DNA of 64,000 bases from Sneathiellales bacterium. GTDB taxonomy: Bacteria > Pseudomonadota > Alphaproteobacteria > JANQFL01. The stretch lies in the NCBI GenBank assembly GCA_028277845.1, contig JANQFL010000038.1, positions 41,559 to 105,558 of the forward strand, given 5' to 3'. The notes under the pieces are model-generated. The model saw only the letters and a program-made list of their open reading frames with translations, had not been told where the DNA came from and did no database searches. The position numbers and the translations under genes are program-made. Below, one piece after another: positions 10,116-22,119 of the stretch. The first letter of the stretch is position 1; the number at the start of each line of letters is the position of its first letter.

Positions 10116-10382
10116 ATGGCTCATCATAAATCAGCCAAGAAACGCATTCGCCGGAACGAAGCGCGCGCCGCCGTCAACGGTGCCCGCCGCAGCCGGGTCC
10201 GCACCTACATCCGCAAGGTCGAGGAAGCCATCGCCTCCGGCGATCAGGCATCGGCGCGCGAAGCGTTGCGTCAGGCCCAGCCGGAAATGGCGCGCGCCGC
10301 CAACCGGGGTGTGTTCAAGTCCAACACCATGTCGCGCAAGGTGTCGCGCTTGTCGGCACGGGTGAACGCGATGTCCGCCTGA
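10116..10382 (+). CDS. rpsT: 30S ribosomal protein S20
   Basis: An 88-residue, strongly basic helical protein that binds 16S rRNA early in 30S assembly. The N-terminus [17 protein letters not shown] and the C-terminal [20 protein letters not shown] are diagnostic. ATG at 10116 gives the normal length; the frame extends 20 codons upstream but runs through the promoter. It is transcribed as a single gene, with a strong promoter at 10048-10076 and a clear intrinsic terminator at 10408-10432. S20 encoded just upstream of dnaA is a common alphaproteobacterial arrangement. Confidence 0.97.
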   Translation: MAHHKSAKKRIRRNEARAAVNGARRSRVRTYIRKVEEAIASGDQASAREALRQAQPEMARAANRGVFKSNTMSRKVSRLSARVNAMSA

Positions 10383-10407
10383 TACCGTCGGACAATGTGT
10401 TTCGAAG

Positions 10408-10432
10408 GGCCGCGCCGAGCGCGGCCTTTTTT
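10408..10432 (+). terminator. Intrinsic terminator of rpsT
   Basis: A perfect 8-bp GC-rich stem (GGCCGCGC at 10408-10415 pairing with GCGCGGCC at 10419-10426) with a 3-base loop is followed by six T residues (10427-10432). It begins 26 bases after the rpsT stop, separating rpsT from the dnaA leader. Confidence 0.92.
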
Positions 10433-11057
10433 GTGCCCGCGTCCGTGTTGGCGGTCGCGGCGAAACGCGTCGGGGACGTGACCGCCAATTGTCACCAAAC
10501 TGATTCATTTCGGTGATGCCGGATTCAACATATTGTGTTGCCCAATCGGTCAAGGAATAGAGGGGTGCATTTTTTTCGGCGTTCTCTTTTCAGTCCTATT
10601 GCATGGGTCCTGACCTGGGATTAGTCTGTATCGCGAGCGGGCAATCCGCGGGGCCAGTAAGTCCTTTTCAAATAGTAGTAAGTTGATTATTGACGGCTTT
10701 ATTGTAAAAAGCCGAGGGCTGGACGCTTGCCCAAAATAAAAATCTCCTTTTGCAATAAAAGGGGAACAAAGAGCCGGCCGATTTCCAAATAGAAATTTGC
10801 CGGCGGTGTAGTTGAAACAGGTCGAGAGACACGTGCCGGGGGGCTGCGTTTTGATCCTTAGTGGGAATTTCCGCGGATTGCGAGACGCTTTGTTTTTGCG
10901 TCTTGATCACTGTTCCGACGGCGGGCGGACCGGTGCGGGCGAACCGCGACTCCCGACAAGCACATTCCCTTCGTTTTCGGTGCCGTGTTTTATCAGCACC
11001 CGTTTTTGATTTTCAATTTATTGGCTTCGCAGAACGCGGAGTGGTCGGACACCATAG
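10433..11057. other. Long AT-rich intergenic region upstream of dnaA, candidate oriC
   Basis: Roughly 625 bases without a credible gene lie between the rpsT terminator and dnaA, in an otherwise densely coded window. The centre (about 10650-10800) is visibly AT-richer than its flanks. It carries three hairpins in a row: CGGCTTT/AAAGCCG (10694-10714), CCTTTT/AAAAGG (10746-10762) and an imperfect 13-bp stem (10773-10785 with 10792-10804). A gene-free AT-rich gap beside dnaA-dnaN-recF-gyrB is a classical place for an origin. I found no copy of the standard DnaA box TTATCCACA on either strand, so the assignment rests on position and composition only. It could instead be just the dnaA promoter and leader. 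Confidence 0.4.
10694..10804. repeat. Cluster of three inverted repeats in the dnaA upstream region
   Basis: Hairpin 1 pairs 10694-10700 with 10708-10714 (7 bp perfect, 7-base loop). Hairpin 2 pairs 10746-10751 with 10757-10762 (6 bp perfect, extendable by a G-T and a C-G pair, 5-base loop). Hairpin 3 pairs 10773-10785 with 10792-10804 (13 bp with two mismatches, 6-base loop), and its outer GCCGGC is itself palindromic. A short GGGC/GCCC pair lies between hairpins 1 and 2. Confidence 0.6.
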
Positions 11058-12461
11058 ATGCTCGAATTGTCAGCGGAACTTAACGAAGAAACAAAAATCA
11101 AATGGGACCGGGTCCGGAGCAGATTGCGTGCGGAATTCGGTGAGGCGACGTTCAACAGTTGGCTGAAGTCGCTCGACTTGGTCAGCATGCGCGACAACAA
11201 GGTCATGATGACCGTGCCGACGCGGTTTATGCGCGATTGGGTGGTCAGTCATTACGCCGACCGTGTGCGGGATTTGTGGCAGGAGGAAGTGCCGGACCTG
11301 CAATCCGTCGATATCCATGTCAAACCGGCCGAATACGCCAAGCGCGAAACGCCCATGTCGGCCGCGGAGAGCAAGGTCGCGGCGCAGGTCGCCGAAGCGG
11401 CGCCGGGGCAAAGCGGCAGCGAAGACGGCCAGGTCGTCGGCTCCCGCCTTGACCCGCGCTTCACCTTCGACAATTTCGTCGTTGGCAAATCGAATGAACT
11501 GGCCTACGCCGCCGCGCGCCGCACGGCTGAATCGTCCATGGTGACGTTCAATCCGCTGTTCATTTACGGCCCCGTCGGATTGGGCAAAACGCACTTGATG
11601 CATTCCATCGCGCATCATATTTGCGAGCGCAATCCCGACCGCAAGGTGATTTATCTGTCGGCCGAGAAGTTCATGTACCAGTTCATCCGGGCGCTGCGTT
11701 ACAAGGACACGATGGCGTTCAAGCAACAGTTCCGCTCGGTCGACGTGCTGATGATCGACGACGTGCAGTTCATTTCGGGCAAGGATTCGACCCAGGAAGA
11801 GTTCTTCCACACCTTCAACGCGCTGGTTGACCAGAACCGCCAGATCATCATTTCCGGTGACCGGTCACCGACCGATCTCGAAGGCATCGAGGAACGCATG
11901 CGTTCGCGCCTCGGCTGGGGTCTGGTGGCCGACATTCATCCGACGGACTACGAATTGCGCCTCGGGATCCTCCAGTCCAAGGCCGAGCAGGCCGGCTGCA
12001 AGGAGATCCCGCAACGGGTGCTCGAGTTCCTGGCCCACCGCATTACTTCGAACGTGCGGGAGCTGGAAGGCGCCTTGAACCGGGTGCTGGCCTACTCGAA
12101 CCTGGTCGGGCGGCCGATCACTTTGGAAACCACGCAAGAGGTGCTGCAGGACCTGCTGCGGGCCAACGACCGGCGTGTCACGATCGAGGAAATCCAGAAA
12201 CGGGTGGCGGAGCATTTCAACATCCGCCTGGCCGATATGTACTCGGCCCGCCGGGCCCGGGCCGTCGCCCGGCCGCGCCAGGTCGCCATGTATCTGGCCA
12301 AGCAACTGACCTCGCGGTCGCTGCCGGAAATCGGCCGCAAGTTCGGTGGCCGGGATCATACGACGGTGATGCACGCCGTGCGCAAAGTCGAGGAATTGCG
12401 GGAAACCGACTCGGCTTTCGCGGATGATCTCAACCTGCTCAGGCGGATGCTCGAAACCTGA
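11058..12461 (+). CDS. dnaA: Chromosomal replication initiator protein DnaA
   Basis: A 467-residue AAA+ initiator that binds and opens the chromosomal origin. Domain I covers about residues 1-85 and a Glu/Ala/Ser-rich linker follows (about 95-130). The ATPase domain has Walker A GPVGLGKT (171-178) and Walker B LMIDDVQF (231-238). Domain IV carries the DnaA signature GGRDHTTVMHAVRKVE near residues 430-445. ATG at 11058 gives the expected length. A short GACCCG/CGGGTC hairpin overlaps the stop codon but has no T tract. The gene heads dnaA-dnaN-recF-gyrB, the canonical origin-proximal order. Confidence 0.98.
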   Translation: MLELSAELNEETKIKWDRVRSRLRAEFGEATFNSWLKSLDLVSMRDNKVMMTVPTRFMRDWVVSHYADRVRDLWQEEVPDLQSVDIHVKPAEYAKRETPMSAAESKVAAQVAEAAPGQSGSEDGQVVGSRLDPRFTFDNFVVGKSNELAYAAARRTAESSMVTFNPLFIYGPVGLGKTHLMHSIAHHICERNPDRKVIYLSAEKFMYQFIRALRYKDTMAFKQQFRSVDVLMIDDVQFISGKDSTQEEFFHTFNALVDQNRQIIISGDRSPTDLEGIEERMRSRLGWGLVADIHPTDYELRLGILQSKAEQAGCKEIPQRVLEFLAHRITSNVRELEGALNRVLAYSNLVGRPITLETTQEVLQDLLRANDRRVTIEEIQKRVAEHFNIRLADMYSARRARAVARPRQVAMYLAKQLTSRSLPEIGRKFGGRDHTTVMHAVRKVEELRETDSAFADDLNLLRRMLET

Positions 12462-12698
12462 CCCGAGGCCCCCGGGTCTCAAGCCGTAAGTCCTTGCGGG
12501 TGCGGCGCTTTTCTTCGCTGTTCCGGCTTTTTGACCGCGTGCGCAACGCTGGCGGAACCAAATCCCTTGTGCTATGGTCTCCGACCGGCTCGTGGCAGGT
12601 TCTTATGGCGTGTGAGCGCCGGGATTTTGCCATATTTTCCTCGCCGCGACGGATCATCCGATCCGGATCCCAAAACATATCAGACGTGCAGTGAGGCC

Positions 12699-13817
12699 AT
12701 GAAACTGACCATAGAACGCGCCGCTCTTTTGTCGGCACTCGGACACGCCCAAAGTGTTGTCGAACGGCGCAATACTATTCCTATTCTTTCGAACGTTCTG
12801 GTCTCGGCGGCGAACGGACAACTCAGCCTGACGGCAACCGACTTGGATATGGACATCGTCGAACGGGCGCAGGCCGATGTCGGCCAGGAAGGCACGACGA
12901 CGGTTCCGGCGCACACGTTCTACGACATCGTGCGTAAACTGCCGGACGGTTCCCAGGTCGAGCTGACGTTCAGCGGCGAGGACAGCCGGATGACCATGCA
13001 GGCGGGCCGCTCCAAGTTCGCCTTGTCGTGCCTGCCCAAAGAGGATTTTCCGGCCATGTCGGAAGGGGATCTGCCGCACCGTTTCGTCATGGCGGCGGAC
13101 GAGATCAAGCGTATCGTCGACAAGACACGCTTCGCCATCTCCACCGAGGAAACCCGCTACTACCTCAATGGCATCTATCTGCACGCAGCGGAAGAAAACG
13201 GCCGCAAGACCTTGCGCGCCGTGGCCACCGACGGCCACAGGCTGGCCCAGGCCGACATGCCGCTGCCGTCGGGTGCCGACGGCATGCCGGGCATCATCGT
13301 ACCGCGCAAGGCCATTGCCGAACTGCGTAAGCTGGTCGACGATGTGGAAGGCGAAGTGACCGTCAGCCTCAGCGACAACAAAATCCGCTTTTCCTTCGAC
13401 GACCTTGTGCTGACGTCCAAATTGATCGACGGCACGTTCCCGGATTATGAACGGGTCATTCCGGCGGGCAACGACAAGCTGCTGGAAGTGGACGCACATG
13501 TGTTCGCCGAAGCGGTCGACCGCGTCTCGACCATTTCCACCGAAAAATCCCGCGCCATCAAGCTGACGCTGGAGAAGGACAATCTCGTATTGTCCGCCAC
13601 CAGTCCCGATGCCGGTTCGGCGACGGAGGAAATCCCGGTCAGCTATGACGCGGAGGCGCTGGAGGTCGGGTTCAATTCGCGTTACCTGCTCGATATCACC
13701 GGGTTGATCGAAGGCGACAATGCCCGTGCACTGATGTCGGACGCGGCGTCGCCGACCATGATCAAGGACAGTGCCGACGACGATGTTCTGTTCGTTGTCA
13801 TGCCGATGCGGGTTTGA
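12699..13817 (+). CDS. dnaN: DNA polymerase III beta subunit (sliding clamp)
   Basis: A 372-residue ring-forming processivity clamp, which dimerises around DNA and tethers polymerase III. The N-terminus MKLTIERAALLSALGHAQSV and the following RRNTIPILSNVLV are typical, as is the C-terminal VLFVVMPMRV ending. ATG at 12699 gives the family length; the open frame extends another 56 codons upstream but lacks family similarity there. The 237-base gap after dnaA holds no gene and probably carries the dnaN promoter. Confidence 0.98.
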   Translation: MKLTIERAALLSALGHAQSVVERRNTIPILSNVLVSAANGQLSLTATDLDMDIVERAQADVGQEGTTTVPAHTFYDIVRKLPDGSQVELTFSGEDSRMTMQAGRSKFALSCLPKEDFPAMSEGDLPHRFVMAADEIKRIVDKTRFAISTEETRYYLNGIYLHAAEENGRKTLRAVATDGHRLAQADMPLPSGADGMPGIIVPRKAIAELRKLVDDVEGEVTVSLSDNKIRFSFDDLVLTSKLIDGTFPDYERVIPAGNDKLLEVDAHVFAEAVDRVSTISTEKSRAIKLTLEKDNLVLSATSPDAGSATEEIPVSYDAEALEVGFNSRYLLDITGLIEGDNARALMSDAASPTMIKDSADDDVLFVVMPMRV

Positions 13818-13912
13818 TCCGCTTGCGGCGGCGGCGCTGAACGGCCGTCCGTAACGGCGGCATGCGGATACTTCCGCTGCCGGGTACGGTGCCTCATGAC
13901 GAAGGAGTATCG

Positions 13913-17580
<3,668 letters not shown>

Positions 17581-17581
17581 C

Positions 17582-17932
17582 ATGACGGTCGATTACGACG
17601 GGCGTTCGTTCGTTGCCGTCGCCAATTCCGAATCCGGCGAGGTCGGCGACGGTACGGTGTTTCACTACCGTCAGGACGGCGATCTTGTATGGGCGGACTA
17701 TGCCGGCGGCGATATTCGCCGCGGCCATCTTGTTGCCACGGTTGACGGTCAGGGTTGCCTCGACATGCGCTATCACCATGTCAACCAGGCCGGCGACCTG
17801 ATGACCGGCGTCTGCCGCACGACACCGGAAGCCTTGCCGGACGGCCGTCTGCGTCTGCACGAGACGTGGCGCTGGACCAGTGGGGACCGGTCGGCGGGCA
17901 CGTCGGTGCTGGAAGAAACCGGCGGCAAGTAG
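17582..17932 (+). CDS. Small conserved hypothetical protein downstream of gyrB
   Basis: A 116-residue protein I do not assign to a characterised family. It alternates short hydrophobic strands and glycine turns (DGRSFVAVANSESGEVGDGTVF, FHYRQDGDLVWADYAGGDI), suggesting a small all-beta fold such as a half-barrel. There is no signal peptide or membrane segment. Similar short proteins in databases are sometimes labelled N-acetylglutamate synthase, a label nothing in this sequence supports. Its ATG follows the gyrB stop by one base, so it is almost certainly co-transcribed with gyrB. Confidence 0.7.
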   Translation: MTVDYDGRSFVAVANSESGEVGDGTVFHYRQDGDLVWADYAGGDIRRGHLVATVDGQGCLDMRYHHVNQAGDLMTGVCRTTPEALPDGRLRLHETWRWTSGDRSAGTSVLEETGGK

Positions 17933-17951
17933 GATGCCTGCGTAGGGGCCG

Positions 17952-19940
17952 ATGAATACGAAGAAACCGCCAGCCAAGCGAAAGAAGCCCAAGAAACCCG
18001 CCAAATCCGAACAGACCCTGTTCATGCGGCTGGTCAATTGGGGCGGGACGCTGTTGATCTGGAGCTTCATCGGCCTGGCCGTCATCATGGCCTACTACGC
18101 CTACGACTTGCCCAGCCTGGACCGGTTGGAGGCCGGATTCGAGCGTGAGCCCCGGGTGACCATACTGGCCCGTGACGGCAGCGAATTGTCCAGTTTCGGC
18201 GGGCACTACGGTCGGCCGGTCCCGCTCGGCGAAGTCCCGCCGACCCTCGTCAACGCCGTGATCGCCACGGAAGACCGGCGCTTCTACCGCCACTTCGGCC
18301 TCGATGTATTCGGCCTGACCCGGGCCATGATCAGCAACGTGAAGGCCGGCCGGGTGGTGCAGGGCGGCAGCACGGTGACCCAGCAACTGGCCAAGAACGT
18401 CTGGCTGACGCCGGAACGCACCATCAAGCGCAAGGTGCAGGAGTTGCTGCTCGCTCTTTGGCTGGAGAAACGCTTCAGCAAGGACCAGATCCTCGAGCTT
18501 TATCTCAACCGGGTCTATCTCGGCGCCGGGACCTATGGCGCCGATGCCGCCGCCCGGCGCTATTTCGGCAAGTCGGTCCGCCGCATCAACCTGGCCGAAT
18601 CGGCGATGCTGGCGGGTTTGCTCAAGGCGCCCAGCCGCTATTCGCCGGTGACCGATCTCAAGCGCGCACGGGAACGGGCCTCCCAGGTGCTCGAAAACAT
18701 GGTGCGGTCGGGATACATTTCCCAGGCCCAGGCCAAGCTGGCGCGGCAGCGTCCGGCCGGGCTCGTCGCCCACGGCACCCGGGCGCGCAATGCCCGGTAT
18801 TTCACAGACTGGATCGTCAACCGGCTGGACTCCTTCATCGGGCCGGTCGAGACCGACCTGGTGATCGTGACCACGCTGGATCCGGGTTTGCAGATCGCCG
18901 CCGAACGGGCCATCGAACAGTCATTGGCGGGTGAGGGAAGGAAACGCCGCGCGGACCAGGGGGCCCTGCTGGCCATGACCACGGGCGGCGCCGTGCGCGC
19001 CATGGTCGGTGGCCGCAGCTACGGCAAGAGCCAATACAATCGCGCGGTCTCGGCCCGGCGCCAGTCCGGTTCGGCGTTCAAGCTGTTCGTCTACCTGGCG
19101 GGCCTGGAAGCGGGCTATCGGCCGTCCGACCTGTGGGTCGACAAGCCCATCAACATCAAAGGCTGGAAGCCCGGCAATTATTCCGGCCGTTACGCCGGAC
19201 AGGTCACCATGCGTCAGGCCTTCGCCAAGTCGATCAATACGGTGGCGGTGCAGGTGGCCGAGAAGGTCGGGCGGGCGCAGGTGATCGACGCGGCCCGGCG
19301 CATGGGCGTGCGCGGCAAGCTGGCGCCCCATCCGTCGTTGGCCCTCGGCGTCGCCGACGTCAGCATGCTGGAAATGGTGACGGCCTACGCCGCGGTGGCC
19401 AACGGTGGCCGCAGCGTGCTGCCGCACGGCATCAACGAGATCCGCGACGGCGCGGGCAACGTATTGTACCGCCGCAGCGGCGGTGGCGGCGGCCGGGTGA
19501 TCGCGGCGTCCAAGGCGGCCCGGCTGGCCGACATGATGGGCACGGTGATCACCGAAGGCACCGGCCGCTCGGCCCGCCTCGGACGTCCCGCCGCCGGCAA
19601 GACCGGGACCAGCCAGGAATTCCGCGACGCCTGGTTCGTCGGCTTCACGTCCGATCTGGTCGCCGGCGTGTGGTACGGCAACGACGATGCATCGCCGATG
19701 AAGAAGGTCACCGGCGGCGGCATGCCGGCCAGGACCTGGAAGCAGTTCATGACCACCGCCCACGCCGGCCGCGACCCGGCGCCGCTCGCAGCCTCGGCCA
19801 TACCCCTTGAGGAAGGGGCCAAAAGCCTGTGGAGCAAAATCGTTGAGCGCTTTGGCGGCGGTGTCACCGTGGGCGGTTCGAAGTCGTCGGAATCAAGCGT
19901 AAGGCGTGACGGTGACGAGGTGCTGCTGGAACGGCGTTAG
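17952..19940 (+). CDS. Class A penicillin-binding protein (PBP1A family)
   Basis: A 662-residue bifunctional peptidoglycan synthase. A very basic cytoplasmic tail (residues 1-20) precedes one membrane anchor (about 31-51). The GT51 glycosyltransferase domain follows, with catalytic Glu107 in ATEDRRFYRHFG and the second motif GGSTVTQQLAKN (138-149). The transpeptidase domain has SAFK with Ser374 as nucleophile, SIN as second motif and KTGTSQ as third. The C-terminal tail is short and Ser/Lys-rich. It ends convergently with the MFS gene, overlapping its stop by four bases. The number of PBP1 paralogues in the genome is unknown, so no mrcA symbol is given. Confidence 0.93.
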   Translation: MNTKKPPAKRKKPKKPAKSEQTLFMRLVNWGGTLLIWSFIGLAVIMAYYAYDLPSLDRLEAGFEREPRVTILARDGSELSSFGGHYGRPVPLGEVPPTLVNAVIATEDRRFYRHFGLDVFGLTRAMISNVKAGRVVQGGSTVTQQLAKNVWLTPERTIKRKVQELLLALWLEKRFSKDQILELYLNRVYLGAGTYGADAAARRYFGKSVRRINLAESAMLAGLLKAPSRYSPVTDLKRARERASQVLENMVRSGYISQAQAKLARQRPAGLVAHGTRARNARYFTDWIVNRLDSFIGPVETDLVIVTTLDPGLQIAAERAIEQSLAGEGRKRRADQGALLAMTTGGAVRAMVGGRSYGKSQYNRAVSARRQSGSAFKLFVYLAGLEAGYRPSDLWVDKPINIKGWKPGNYSGRYAGQVTMRQAFAKSINTVAVQVAEKVGRAQVIDAARRMGVRGKLAPHPSLALGVADVSMLEMVTAYAAVANGGRSVLPHGINEIRDGAGNVLYRRSGGGGGRVIAASKAARLADMMGTVITEGTGRSARLGRPAAGKTGTSQEFRDAWFVGFTSDLVAGVWYGNDDASPMKKVTGGGMPARTWKQFMTTAHAGRDPAPLAASAIPLEEGAKSLWSKIVERFGGGVTVGGSKSSESSVRRDGDEVLLERR

Positions 19941-21133
19941 GCTTTCGCGCGTCCCACCAGGATCGCATAGGCACCAAAGGCCAGGATGCCCATGACCCCG
20001 ATCGCGGTGGCCATGGGGACCTGGGTGCCGTCGTGAAACTGCCCGACGCCGATGCCCACCAGGGCGGCGAATGCGAACTGAATGAAGCCGAGAAACGCCG
20101 CCGCCGTCCCGGCCATGTGGGGAAACGGCACCAGGGCGCCGGTCTGGGATTGCGGCATGACCTTGCCCAGGCCGATCATGAACACGACCATCGGCGCCAT
20201 GACCGCCGCGATGTGATCGACCCGGGACCAGGCCAGGATCAGCATGGCCGCGCACGCGAGGGCCGTCAGTCCGATCCCGATCTGCAGAACGCGTTCCGGA
20301 TCGAGCCACCCGGTCATCCGGCCGGACAAAAAGGTGCCGGCCATATAGCCGAACACGGCCAGCGCGAAGTAATAACCGAAATGCTGTTGCTTGACCGCGA
20401 ACACCTCGATCAGCACGAAGGACGAGCCGGAGATAAAGCTGAACAAAGCGGCGTAACACAGGCAGCAGGTCAGGGCGTACCCCATGTAGCGGCGGTGGCG
20501 CAGCAACGTGGCGAAATTGCTCAGCATGCGGCCGGGTTTGATGGCGTGCTGGTCCTTCTGGGCCAGGGATTCGGCCAGCAGGCGCCAGACCACAAAAAGA
20601 AACACGAAACCGTAAAGGCCGAGGAAGATGAAATTGCTTTCCCAGCCGAACCACACGGTCAGGTAGCTGCCGATCACCGGGGCGATCGCCGGCGCCAGGC
20701 CCATGGCGGTGCCGATATAGGACATGGCGCGGGCCGCACCCTCGCGGCCGTACAGGTCGCGCACGATAGCCCGGCCGATCACGGCGCCGGCGCAGGCGCC
20801 GATCGCCTGTAGAACACGGAACACGATCAGCGCCTCGATCGACCAGGCCAGCGCACAGGCGATGCCGGCCATGCCGTAAATCGTCAGACCGATCATCAGC
20901 ACCGGTTTGCGCCCGAACCGGTCGGACAGCGAACCGAAAACCAGCTGGCACACGGCGAAGGTGAAGATGAACCCGCTCAGGGTCAGCTGCACGTCGCCCG
21001 GCGTGGCCTCGAACGCCCGGGTCATGGTCGGCAGGGACGCCAGATACATGTCGGTCGACATGGGCCCCGACGCCACGAGGGCGGCCAGCAACAGGGTCAA
21101 ACCAAGGGTTTCAGGGCGCAGCATGCGGTCCAT
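19937..21133 (-). CDS. Bcr/CflA-family multidrug efflux MFS transporter
   Basis: A 398-residue, 12-helix inner-membrane proton-driven drug exporter. The N-terminal LLAALVASGPMSTDMYLASLP matches the first helix and loop of Bcr/CflA proteins. The MFS motif A appears as GSLSDRFGRKPVLMIG between helices 2 and 3, and the helix 4-5 region includes RAIVRDLYGREGAARAMSYI. The substrate cannot be inferred. A YgjP-like gene lies upstream on the same strand after about 110 bases, so the two may share a transcript. Confidence 0.9.
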   Translation of the reverse strand: MDRMLRPETLGLTLLLAALVASGPMSTDMYLASLPTMTRAFEATPGDVQLTLSGFIFTFAVCQLVFGSLSDRFGRKPVLMIGLTIYGMAGIACALAWSIEALIVFRVLQAIGACAGAVIGRAIVRDLYGREGAARAMSYIGTAMGLAPAIAPVIGSYLTVWFGWESNFIFLGLYGFVFLFVVWRLLAESLAQKDQHAIKPGRMLSNFATLLRHRRYMGYALTCCLCYAALFSFISGSSFVLIEVFAVKQQHFGYYFALAVFGYMAGTFLSGRMTGWLDPERVLQIGIGLTALACAAMLILAWSRVDHIAAVMAPMVVFMIGLGKVMPQSQTGALVPFPHMAGTAAAFLGFIQFAFAALVGIGVGQFHDGTQVPMATAIGVMGILAFGAYAILVGRAKA

Positions 21134-21244
21134 CGGTCAGGGCGGAGGGGCGGCGGTGAAACCCGTTTGTAGGGGCCGCGGACACGAATGACAAATGCCC
21201 AGGGCGCATGGCGCTGCGCGCCCCGGACATGCAGCGCCGTGACG

Positions 21245-21949
21245 TCAGCCGTAGCGATGCAGGCTCAAACCGTGCAAGCGGAGCCACTTTTGCGGCCGCT
21301 TGTAGCCCGGCCGCAGGCGCGAGACGATGGCCCAGAAGCGGGTGCTGTGGTTCATTTCCACCAAGTGGGCGCATTCGTGCGCGACCACGTAATCGATGAC
21401 GTCCTCGCCGGCCAGCACCAGGCGCCAGGAAAACGACAACACGCCGTCGTGGGTGCAACTGCCCCAACGGCTGCGGGCATCGTGCAAACGGATTCGCCGT
21501 ATCGGCCGTTCGATCTGCTGTGCATAGGCATGGGCGCGGGACGAAATCTCCTCGCGGGCCTGGCGTTTCAGCCAGTCGGTCAGCCGGCGCGGCAGATGGG
21601 CGGCGTCGCCGGCCACCCAGATGGTGTCGTCTTCGCGCCAGACCGGCCCCAGACCGGCCGGGCCGCGTAGCGCGCCATAGTGGCGCACGGTGTGCTCCAC
21701 ACCCTTGAACGGCACGGCCGCGCCGTCGGCGAAATCCACCCGCGGCGGCAGCTCGGCGATCTGTTCGACCAGCCAGTCGTGTTTTTCCTCGATAAAGCGC
21801 AGGCCTTCGGCCTTGCTGGCCCGCTGCGGCAGCACCAGAACGACGTCGCCGCTGGCCATGTCGACCCGCAGTGTCATGTATCTGGCCCGCTTCGAGCGGC
21901 GAATGACGATGGGGGTTTCGTGTTCGCCTATGGTCAGTGCTGCTGGCAT
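21245..21949 (-). CDS. YgjP-like zinc metallohydrolase (WLM/SprT-like fold)
   Basis: A 234-residue M48-like protein of the YgjP family. The zinc-binding HECAH lies at residues 191-195 with a third histidine at 201 (MNHSTRFW). The preceding SRWGSCTHDGVLSFSWRLV is the family hallmark. No signal peptide is visible, so it is cytoplasmic. E. coli YgjP has been described as a UTP pyrophosphatase, while the fold suggests a peptidase, so the activity is uncertain. The gene is divergent from the ugp operon and shares with it the Pho-box-bearing intergenic region. Confidence 0.88.
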   Translation of the reverse strand: MPAALTIGEHETPIVIRRSKRARYMTLRVDMASGDVVLVLPQRASKAEGLRFIEEKHDWLVEQIAELPPRVDFADGAAVPFKGVEHTVRHYGALRGPAGLGPVWREDDTIWVAGDAAHLPRRLTDWLKRQAREEISSRAHAYAQQIERPIRRIRLHDARSRWGSCTHDGVLSFSWRLVLAGEDVIDYVVAHECAHLVEMNHSTRFWAIVSRLRPGYKRPQKWLRLHGLSLHRYG

Positions 21950-22001
21950 CTGAAGTTCGAATTCAATCAGCTATGTTCGAAATCGAAAAACGTTTTGGCG
22001 A

Positions 22002-22040
22002 ATGTCAACAAACTGTCCTAAAGTTGTCATCTATCGTCAT
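22002..22040 (+). promoter_or_regulatory. Pho box (tandem PhoB sites) upstream of ugpB
   Basis: The PhoB repeat consensus is CTGTCAT with an 11-bp period. Here CTGTCCT (22013-22019) and TTGTCAT (22024-22030) are exactly 11 bp apart, each with six of seven matches and an A-rich AAAG linker. A weaker upstream unit ATGTCAA (22002-22008) keeps the same phase. A further TCGTCAT (22034-22040) lies ten bases downstream. The block ends about 80 bases before the ugpB ATG. It predicts induction of the whole ugp operon by phosphate starvation. Confidence 0.85.
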
Positions 22041-22119
22041 TAGGTTGCCCGCCGACCTGAGTCTTGCATGACGAATGCACAGATAATCAATGATTCATGA
22101 CAGCGAGAGGTACATTACT

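Noticed and set aside
10433..11057. Standard DnaA boxes in the dnaA upstream gap.
   Set aside because: I searched by eye for TTATCCACA and its complement and close variants and found no convincing copy. The origin call is therefore kept at low confidence.
12460..12478. GACCCG/CGGGTC hairpin overlapping the dnaA stop codon as a terminator.
   Set aside because: The stem is only six base pairs, the loop is GC-rich and no T tract follows. dnaN probably has its own promoter in the same gap.
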